Assembly: GCA_030429685.1 (NCBI GenBank)
Contig: JAUIEY010000005.1
Coordinates: 1 to 28,747, forward strand
DNA length: 28,747 nt
DNA from: Gammaproteobacteria bacterium
GTDB taxonomy: Bacteria > Pseudomonadota > Gammaproteobacteria > Steroidobacterales > GCA-2729495
Reading direction: 5' to 3'
Notes under the pieces: model-generated
Told to the model about the DNA's origin: nothing
The model's input: the letters and a program-made list of their open reading frames with translations, nothing else
Database searches by the model: none
Translations under genes and position numbers: made by a program
Shown: one piece after another, positions 23,768 to 28,747 of the stretch
Position numbering within the stretch: the stretch's first letter is position 1
Layout: each line of letters starts with the position of its first letter

Positions 23768-24565
23768 ATGCGCAAAGTTTTCGCGACTATTGTTTTGGCC
23801 TGTATTTTTTCCTGCGCAGCGAATGCTGCGTTGCTTTCAACAGTAACGTTCGCTGAGCAGTCGATATCAGTTGCGCCTGATGAAATCGTCGAAGTTTGGG
23901 TGACGCTGACTCTAGACGAGGCATCCGATCCATTATTCATAGATCATTTGGCCGGCGGCCCGAGTTTTGGCCTGATTGCAGATGTTGTGCCGTCAACCGG
24001 GCAAATAGTATTTCCCTCCAGTGACCCTAATGCTCCTTATGTACCGTTTTCCGATTGGGGACGAGTCCGTGGTGCAGAAGCCTGGTCACCTTGTGGCAGC
24101 AATCCTTTTATAGCCGCCTGCGGATCAGGGAGCTACGAATATGCCGACTTTGGCTATAAACTCGAAGAAACCTTTCTCTGGCATACCGAATATAACCCTT
24201 ATGGTGGTTTTGAAAACGAGACGTTTCTGCTTAGTCCGGGCGAAAGCATCGACTTCCTTGCGTTGGCCTTCCAGCCAATTGACGGCGAGGCGCAGCCTGG
24301 AACCTATGAACTTTATAACGTTAGGTTAGAGCTATTGTTCTGGGGTGAAGATACGGAAGGCAATCAATACAATGGCAGAACCAGTCTTGGCGATACTTGC
24401 AGTCCGCGCCTCCCAGAGTGCTATTTTTCGGCGACGGTTGTCCCCATTCCGGCCTCTGGCTGGCTTTTTGGGCCGGCGCTGTTGGTTTTGGGTCGATTTA
24501 GGACAATAGCCAAAAAGAGGGCACCAACTAACAGGGTTGATCTATCGCCGACGTATCGAGCCTGA
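23768..24565 (+). CDS. PEP-CTERM-type exported protein, cassette gene 4 (altered C-terminus)
   Basis: 265 residues from ATG 23768, preceded by AGAGAGG (23755-23761). The signal peptide (VFATIVLACIFSCAANA) is followed by a secreted domain with VTFAEQSISVAPDEIVEVWV, two or more Cys (SPCGSNPFIAACGSG; GDTCSPRLPEC), and LLSPGESIDFLALAFQPIDG. The sorting tail is VPIPASGWLFGPALLVLG plus RFRTIAKKRA. It is more divergent than the other three, and another 13 residues (PTNRVDLSPTYRA) are read before the stop. These extra residues are encoded within the 3' end of the opposite-strand glycosyltransferase gene (38-base overlap), suggesting the original stop was lost at a junction. It lies 64 bases after the previous gene, possibly co-transcribed. 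Confidence 0.72.
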   Translation: MRKVFATIVLACIFSCAANAALLSTVTFAEQSISVAPDEIVEVWVTLTLDEASDPLFIDHLAGGPSFGLIADVVPSTGQIVFPSSDPNAPYVPFSDWGRVRGAEAWSPCGSNPFIAACGSGSYEYADFGYKLEETFLWHTEYNPYGGFENETFLLSPGESIDFLALAFQPIDGEAQPGTYELYNVRLELLFWGEDTEGNQYNGRTSLGDTCSPRLPECYFSATVVPIPASGWLFGPALLVLGRFRTIAKKRAPTNRVDLSPTYRA

Positions 24566-25583
24566 AACCGCGTTGTCTTTCGGTTGAGGTAAACACGGCC
24601 AGGTGCGAACAGAATTGATTCGCTGCCTGTTCCCAGCTGCGGGTTTTCGCGTAGTCACGGCAAACAGCCGGGCTTAACTCGATGGCCGCTTCGCATGCGG
24701 TTTTCAGGTCGTCATTCAACATGCCGGTCTGGCCATCAATGACCACGTCAATGGGCCCGGTGACAGGGTAGGCCGCAACCGGCAACCCGCATCCCATGGC
24801 TTCCAGCATCACCAGTCCGAAGGTGTCGGTCTTGCTCGGGAACACGAACACATCGCCGCCGGTCAGGTGCCGGGCCAGGTCGGCGCCGAATTTGTAGCCG
24901 AGAAATTTGCAGTCCGGGTATTTGCCGCTCAATGATTCCAGGTCCGGGCCATCACCGATGATGACCTTGGTGCCGGGCAGATCCAGTTCCAGAAATGCCT
25001 CAATGTTTTTTTCCACGGCAACACGGCCGAGATACACCCAGATAGGGCTGGCAAAAGCGTAGGCGACCGGGTCGTCCGGGCAGAACAAGTCGGTGTCCAC
25101 GCCGCGCGACCAGATAACGACATCGTTAAAGCCGCGACTCTGCAGCAGCTCCTGTATGCCCGGGGTGGGCACCATGGTGCGCGTGGCCGGACCGTGAAAC
25201 CAGCGTGTCAGGGCTACCGTCCAGTTGACCGGGATTGGGGCGCGTGAACGCACGTACTCGGGGAACTGCGTGTGATAAGCGGTGGTGAACGGGATATTGC
25301 GCTTCAGGCAATAGCGCCGCACGGCATATCCGAGCGGTCCCTCGGTGGCGATATGGATACAGTCGGGCTGGAAGGCGTCAATTTCGCGCGCGATGCTGCG
25401 GCCCTGGAACAGTGCCAGACGAATTTCAGGATAAGTGGGGCAGGGCACGGTCTTGCGTCCCTCGGGGGTGATGGCCAAAACCTCGTGGCCATGCTGACGC
25501 AGGATCTCTATGGTCTTGCGCAGGGTGGTAACCACGCCGTTGACCTGCGGCGTCCACGCATCCGTTGCTATCACGACTCGCAT
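24528..25583 (-). CDS. GT4-family glycosyltransferase (MgtA/Agt-like)
   Basis: 351 residues. The N-terminal Rossmann domain starts MRVVIATDAWTPQVNGVV with the G-V loop and continues through TAYHTQFPEYVRSRAP. The C-terminal GT1/GT4 signature is FVFPSKTDTFGLVMLEAMGCG with the E-x7-E type donor-binding pattern, preceded by VYLGRVAVEKNIEAFL. It is a GT-B retaining enzyme using a nucleotide sugar. Close families include GDP-mannose-dependent mannosyltransferases and the processive Agt enzymes that make glycolipids under phosphate limitation. The acceptor cannot be read from sequence. There is no ribosome binding site before the ATG, and a Pho-box-like repeat lies directly upstream. It is cytosolic or peripheral at the membrane. 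Confidence 0.88.
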   Translation of the reverse strand: MRVVIATDAWTPQVNGVVTTLRKTIEILRQHGHEVLAITPEGRKTVPCPTYPEIRLALFQGRSIAREIDAFQPDCIHIATEGPLGYAVRRYCLKRNIPFTTAYHTQFPEYVRSRAPIPVNWTVALTRWFHGPATRTMVPTPGIQELLQSRGFNDVVIWSRGVDTDLFCPDDPVAYAFASPIWVYLGRVAVEKNIEAFLELDLPGTKVIIGDGPDLESLSGKYPDCKFLGYKFGADLARHLTGGDVFVFPSKTDTFGLVMLEAMGCGLPVAAYPVTGPIDVVIDGQTGMLNDDLKTACEAAIELSPAVCRDYAKTRSWEQAANQFCSHLAVFTSTERQRGFRLDTSAIDQPC

Positions 25584-25590
25584 GCGCGCA

Positions 25591-25624
25591 ATTGTGGGCG
25601 GGAATTGTTACAGAAAGGTTACAA
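25591..25624 (-). promoter_or_regulatory. Pho-box-like operator and promoter of the glycosyltransferase
   Basis: On the minus strand TTGTAAC-CTTT-CTGTAAC (25624-25607) forms two 7-base half-sites at an 11-base period, close to the PhoB box (CTGTCAT-N4-TTGTCAC). After exactly 10 bases comes CACAAT (25596-25591) as a possible -10, the same geometry as the E. coli phoA promoter. The start would fall at about 25584, next to the ATG, giving an almost leaderless message. Confidence 0.42.
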
Positions 25625-25747
25625 AAATTCCCCTAAGTGACTGCTGAGGCGAGAAAAACTTTCATCAATCGGTCACACAATTGTAACCGTTGTGACGCAT
25701 TGCGGGAGCAAGCTGCAACCGTTCTAAAGGACTAGAGATACGGAGTA

Positions 25748-26263
25748 ATGGCAGCAGTATTGCAACAACTTGATCATCTGGAACGCGACGTCTGTATTCG
25801 CATTAACCAGTTTGCCCGGCATACCGGGGTGCGGCGCTTTTTCTCGCTCATCAGCAAGCTTGGTGACGGCGGTCTGTGGGCCGCCTTCGGTGTCTTGCTT
25901 TACATCCGCCACGGCAACCCGATTTTGCCGGACATACTCAAAATGGCGCTGGTCGCCGGCCTTGGCGTGCTGATCTACAAACTGCTCAAGGGCAAATTGA
26001 TCCGGCATCGCCCATACGTTTCGCACGAACCCATCGAGTGCGGTACGGCGCCGCTTGATCAGTACAGCTTTCCTTCAGGTCACACGCTGCATGCGGTCTC
26101 GTTCACACTGATGTTCGCCCAGCTGGACCCCTTGGTAGCGGCGCTGGCAGTTCCGTTTGCGGCGTTGATTGCCGTGTCCCGGGTGCTGCTTGGCCTGCAC
26201 TATCCCAGTGACGTGCTGGTCGGCGCGCTTATCGGAGCTGCTCTCGCGTTAGGCATAGCCTGA
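25748..26263 (+). CDS. PAP2-family membrane phosphatase
   Basis: 171 residues with about five membrane helices. It has all three parts of the PAP2 catalytic signature: K81-x6-R88-P89, P-S-G-H (109-112), and S-R (144-145)-x5-H151-x3-D155. Members remove phosphate from phosphatidate, undecaprenyl diphosphate or similar lipids on the outer face of the inner membrane; the substrate here is not determined. GGAG (25742-25745) precedes the ATG. It is divergent from the glycosyltransferase, with a 164-base region between. A shared role in lipid or envelope remodelling is plausible but inferred from position only. Confidence 0.92.
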   Translation: MAAVLQQLDHLERDVCIRINQFARHTGVRRFFSLISKLGDGGLWAAFGVLLYIRHGNPILPDILKMALVAGLGVLIYKLLKGKLIRHRPYVSHEPIECGTAPLDQYSFPSGHTLHAVSFTLMFAQLDPLVAALAVPFAALIAVSRVLLGLHYPSDVLVGALIGAALALGIA

Positions 26264-26323
26264 TACACCGCTTATACTCCTCTCCGTGGTTTAGCGGAGT
26301 CGCCGAAAAGCAGGGGTATTGCG

Positions 26324-26719
26324 ATGAAAACATGGTTGAGCGGTCTGGTGGTTTGTGTTCTTGCCTTGCCGGCCTATGCCTGTCCCAGTATTGAAGGGGA
26401 ATGGGCCATCACTTTTGACGAATCCTGGTACGGCAGTCAGATTGCCGGTATCGGACGCGCCACCATCACGGCCGACAAGATCAAGCTGCGCCTGCGCGAG
26501 GGCTACCTTGGCACCAGCTACATTGGCACATTCACCGGCCGCTACTCAGTTCAGGCCAACTGCATGTTTGCCTGGAACTATGCAGAAAAAGACAGCGAGA
26601 CGCCGGGAGGCACCGTGCACGGCATTATCGTGTCCGCCAATAAGCTGTTCCTGATGTACTCCAACCCGAACGTGCAATCCACGGGACAAATGCTCGCCGA
26701 GCGCATCGAATACCCCTGA
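26324..26719 (+). CDS. Small secreted protein of unknown function
   Basis: 131 residues with a clean signal peptide (MKTWLSGLVVCVLALPAYA, cleavage before CPSIEGEW). The mature part is beta-rich: GEWAITFDESWYG, GRATITADKIKLRLREG, YIGTFTGRYSVQANCMFAW, GTVHGIIVSANKLFLMYSN. This resembles a lipocalin-like or 'G-x-W' small beta-barrel that begins with an I-x-G-x-W motif, but no family is claimed. It has two cysteines, one at the mature N-terminus. The N-terminal region lacks a convincing lipobox (PAYAC would place Tyr-Ala before Cys), so lipidation is uncertain. A TATACT (26273-26278) may be its -10. Its codon use is core-like. Confidence 0.72.
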   Translation: MKTWLSGLVVCVLALPAYACPSIEGEWAITFDESWYGSQIAGIGRATITADKIKLRLREGYLGTSYIGTFTGRYSVQANCMFAWNYAEKDSETPGGTVHGIIVSANKLFLMYSNPNVQSTGQMLAERIEYP

Positions 26720-27120
26720 AGAAATACCCCTGGTAATACCACTAGTCGAACTGCTGTCCGCCTGACCGCGGACCACCCGAACGTTTGACATAAGTTTGCG
26801 GCCGGCCGCGCCCGCGGTGCCGGTGCAGATCCGCTTGCTTGCGCATGTCGCCTTGCAACCCTCGAAATCCCCAAGAGTTTTTCCATCGTCTCGCCGGATC
26901 GGCGCGACGCGCCGCACAAATGCTTGCAATTAACTTGCCGTTTAATTACGCTCATCGACAATCAAATACGTAAAAGAATGAAATAGATTTTCACCAAAAA
27001 TATTTAGCGTCTGAGTGGAGTCCACAGCCTTTGTGACCATTGAGTTACAGAGGTGGAATAAGAATAACCTCGTAATAGTCAGGCGCTATTAAACGTAATA
27101 ACTATTTAGGTCAGGCAAGG
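26720..27120. other. 401-base stretch without a supported gene, upstream of the MerR-type regulator
   Basis: The first half is GC-rich and carries a 10-base tandem repeat (AATACCCCTG at 26709-26718 and 26723-26732) and a 12-base palindrome GCGGCCGGCCGC (26798-26809). The second half (from about 26930) turns sharply AT-rich, as a promoter region would. Minus-strand open frames across 26546-26961 have no signature and overlap the secreted-protein gene, so they are not called. No RNA gene is recognised. Confidence 0.5.
27073..27091 (+). promoter_or_regulatory. Candidate operator dyad of the MerR-type regulator
   Basis: TAATAG (27073-27078) and CTATTA (27086-27091) form a 19-base dyad 30 bases before the ATG. 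MerR-type regulators commonly bind dyads of this size near their own start. CGTAATA and TCAGGC each recur once more within the next 30 bases. Autoregulation is inferred. Confidence 0.35.
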
Positions 27121-27921
27121 ATGATTCGCAGTTACACCGTCACTGAACTGGAGCAGATCTCGGGTTGCACCAGGCGCACGATCAGCGACTACATCGCCAA
27201 AGGAGTTCTGGCGGGACCGTCGCACCGTGGCCGCGGTGCGCGCTATCCGCAAAAGGACCTGGACGTCCTGACGGTGTTGCCACGTATTCGCACGCTGATG
27301 AAAAGGGAGTATCCGACGCTGAAAGAGGTGTCGGCGTTTCTCGATCAGTTGTCGGTGCGCGATATCAACCGGCTGGCGACGCGCGTGACAGAAGACGCAT
27401 TTGTCAGCGAGATCCGCCGCCTGCGGGTGCGCAACTCGTTGATGAACCTGCTGCCTTATGTGCCGCCGGAGCGGATCGAATTATTGCTGGCGGATTGCAC
27501 GCCCGGGCAGATACGCGGCATTGATTCGGGCCGCTACCAGATTGGCGCGGTAGTCGACATTGAAGCGCTGCTGCAGGAAGACAGTGGCGCGCACCGTGCG
27601 CTCAATGCCGATGCGTTCGCTAAGAATGCAGCGGAACGCGCTACCGATGCCGAGCCGTCATGGAGTGTCAGCTGGCTGAATGGTCATGAAGAAGCCACCG
27701 GCCCGCACGCGGTACTGGAGCCCTGGGATGTTGGTGCACCGGGCCACGATTTCAGCGATACCACAACTGATTTGGAAGCGATGCGTCGTGCAGCTGAAGA
27801 CACGCATCGTGATTTGCCGTCTGTACAACCCACAGAAATGGACGGCAGCGAAATTAAGGACCGACTGGTGGAAATCGCCCAGCGGCTCGAAAAGCTCGAA
27901 TCCATGCTCGACAAAGCTTAA
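27121..27921 (+). CDS. MerR-type HTH transcriptional regulator with long unassigned C-terminal region
   Basis: 266 residues. The N-terminal winged helix matches the MerR family: YTVTELEQISGCTRRTISDY, then K-G-V-L-A-G-P and GRGARYPQKDLDVLTVLPRI. A helical part with LKEVSAFLDQLS follows. Residues about 100-155 (RNSLMNLLPYVPPERIELLL) and the rest are not a known effector domain. Residues 150-225 are low-complexity and acidic, and the C-terminus is a predicted coiled coil (IKDRLVEIAQRLEKLESMLD), suggesting oligomerisation. No cysteine-based metal site of classic MerR is seen. It lies 81 bases before an exported VPLPA-type protein that it might control. Upstream is a dyad that may be its operator. 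Confidence 0.82.
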   Translation: MIRSYTVTELEQISGCTRRTISDYIAKGVLAGPSHRGRGARYPQKDLDVLTVLPRIRTLMKREYPTLKEVSAFLDQLSVRDINRLATRVTEDAFVSEIRRLRVRNSLMNLLPYVPPERIELLLADCTPGQIRGIDSGRYQIGAVVDIEALLQEDSGAHRALNADAFAKNAAERATDAEPSWSVSWLNGHEEATGPHAVLEPWDVGAPGHDFSDTTTDLEAMRRAAEDTHRDLPSVQPTEMDGSEIKDRLVEIAQRLEKLESMLDKA

Positions 27922-27964
27922 GCACGAACAACCTGTTTCCCGGCCGATAGGGGGTCGTGGGAGC

Positions 27965-27988
27965 AGTAAAAAAACAAACAATTTTACT
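27965..27988. repeat. AT-rich inverted repeat before the VPLPA-type gene
   Basis: AGTAAAA (27965-27971) and TTTTACT (27982-27988) flank a 10-base A-rich loop, directly before the AAGGAG ribosome binding site (27989-27994). It could be an operator or a weak mRNA stem. No terminator T-run follows. Confidence 0.35.
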
Positions 27989-28002
27989 AAGGAGCACGAA
28001 GG

Positions 28003-28686
28003 GTGAAGACGAATGCAACAAAACTGGTCGCCGGCATATTGGCAGCACTGGTTTTACCTTTAGCGGCGCAAGCCGCCAGCGTTAGTGTGATCCTGGATCA
28101 GTCCAACCAGGACATGGCATTGCCCGACGGCATCGCCTACCTTGAGGTTACGGTTAGCGACGGAGTTGACGGCGCAATCGATTTCAACGTGCAGACTTTG
28201 ACGGCGCTCAACGGCCTGGAAACGGGTTCGCGTTTCGGTATCCAGCAATTTGGTCTGAATCTCGGCAGTTCCGGCGCGACGCTGGCCGATTTCGTGCTGC
28301 CGACAGGCTGGACAGCAACTGCCGGCGACGAGCGCGATTTCGACAAGTACGGCTTTGGCGAATTTGACGTGATCCTGCATACCGCAAACGACAACCGCGT
28401 TGATCCGCTGCAGTTTTCCATCTTTGTTGACAACGACATGCCGGCTGCCTACATCGCCGAGTTGTCTGCAGGTGTGGCTGCGCAAGGCAACATGATTTTT
28501 GCCGCCCACGTAGCCGGCTTCACCCGTGAATACGGCAACGACGACTACATGAAGACCATCAATGCCGCCAAGTTTGGCGGTGCCACCGTGGTGCCACTGC
28601 CGCCGGCAGCGTTAATGATGCTGTCAGGGCTTTTTGTGATGGGTGGTCTGGCCCGGCGTCGTCAACACAATGGCGTGGCGGCCTAA
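28003..28686 (+). CDS. VPLPA/PEP-CTERM-type exported protein (GTG start)
   Basis: 227 residues from GTG 28003, well placed after AAGGAG. The signal peptide is KLVAGILAALVLPLAAQAAS. The secreted domain (VSVILDQSNQDMALPDGIAY, then FGIQQFGLNLGSSGATLADF) fits the length and style of small PEP-CTERM proteins that begin A-S-V-S-V and bind nothing recognisable. The C-terminal signal is VPLPPAALMMLSGLFVMGG plus LARRRQHNGVAA, closer to the VPLPP form of the protein at 20165 than to the W-L-F-G form of the cassette. Base composition is core-like. It may be part of an operon with the MerR-type gene. Confidence 0.8.
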   Translation: MKTNATKLVAGILAALVLPLAAQAASVSVILDQSNQDMALPDGIAYLEVTVSDGVDGAIDFNVQTLTALNGLETGSRFGIQQFGLNLGSSGATLADFVLPTGWTATAGDERDFDKYGFGEFDVILHTANDNRVDPLQFSIFVDNDMPAAYIAELSAGVAAQGNMIFAAHVAGFTREYGNDDYMKTINAAKFGGATVVPLPPAALMMLSGLFVMGGLARRRQHNGVAA

Positions 28687-28735
28687 TAAGGCCAGCAACA
28701 GGAAGTAACTTTTCAGTTAACGGATTAATGGAACA

Positions 28736-28747
28736 ATGAAAACAATT
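28736..28747 (+). CDS. Possible start of a further gene (first four codons only)
   Basis: ATG at 28736 followed by AAA-ACA-ATT (M-K-T-I), the kind of start shared by the exported proteins in this window. It comes 49 bases after the previous stop, and the upstream ribosome binding site is poor. The window ends here, so the call rests on position and the first residues only. Confidence 0.3.

Noticed and set aside
26798..26809. GCGGCCGGCCGC palindrome
   Set aside because: Low-complexity GC sequence, with no second copy and no T-run. No function can be supported.
26546..26961. Two overlapping minus-strand frames of 127 codons
   Set aside because: They run through the secreted-protein gene and the following non-coding stretch with no domain, no ribosome binding site and Arg/Ser-rich composition.
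1..28747. CRISPR arrays, rRNA genes, complete insertion sequences
   Set aside because: No regularly spaced repeats, no rRNA sequence, and no transposase reading frame were seen on either strand.

Overview
The window looks like chromosome from a GC-rich gammaproteobacterium. The main evidence is gene content in E. coli order: clpS, clpA, infA, aat, trxB, ftsK, lolA, rarA and serS follow one another as they do near minute 19-20 of E. coli. Some lineage-specific genes sit between them (a GNAT-like gene, a VanZ-like gene), and several E. coli neighbours (cydCD, lrp, the tRNA-Ser beside infA) are missing. Several short exported proteins end in PEP-CTERM/VPLPA-type sorting signals, which points to an exosortase-bearing, probably aquatic or biofilm-forming lineage. 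The genus cannot be fixed from the sequence alone.

Layout. Positions 1-2000 (minus): start of a type II secretion operon, gspC then gspD, with gspD cut by the window edge. 2346-4986 (plus): clpS-clpA. 4967-8117 (minus): infA, aat, a FemAB/GNAT-like gene and trxB. 8238-14292 (plus): ftsK-lolA-vanZ-like-rarA-serS, tightly packed with overlapping junctions. 14326-15018 (minus): a Bax-inhibitor-1 family membrane protein. 15135-16615 (plus): tRNA-Ser(UGA) directly followed by a UbiD-family decarboxylase. 16603-18606: a divergent pair, a DUF4198 periplasmic protein and a HupE/UreJ-type membrane protein, possibly for metal uptake. 18619-20060: a small membrane protein, a membrane-anchored histidine-phosphatase homologue that has lost both catalytic histidines, and a YjbQ-family protein.

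20070-24565 is the accessory region. A first VPLPA-type protein lies behind a perfect CRP-type palindrome. Then come tRNA-Arg(CCU), a truncated tyrosine-integrase remnant, and four visibly AT-richer genes for secreted proteins with near-identical C-terminal sorting signals (V-P-[IL]-P-A...WLFGSAL.GLGWMRRK). This looks like an old tRNA-targeted insertion carrying an exosortase-substrate cassette. Its right edge probably lies in the 3' end of the next gene.

24528-28747: a GT4 glycosyltransferase behind a Pho-box-like direct repeat, a PAP2 lipid phosphatase, a small secreted protein, a roughly 400-base non-coding stretch, a MerR-type regulator with a long unassigned C-terminal region, another VPLPA-type protein, and the first codons of a further gene. 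No exosortase, CRISPR array, complete transposon or rRNA is present.

The most interesting points are the exosortase-substrate cassette at tRNA-Arg, the catalytically dead phosphatase homologue, and two well-placed promoter architectures: a class-II CRP-type site and a Pho-box with an almost leaderless start.
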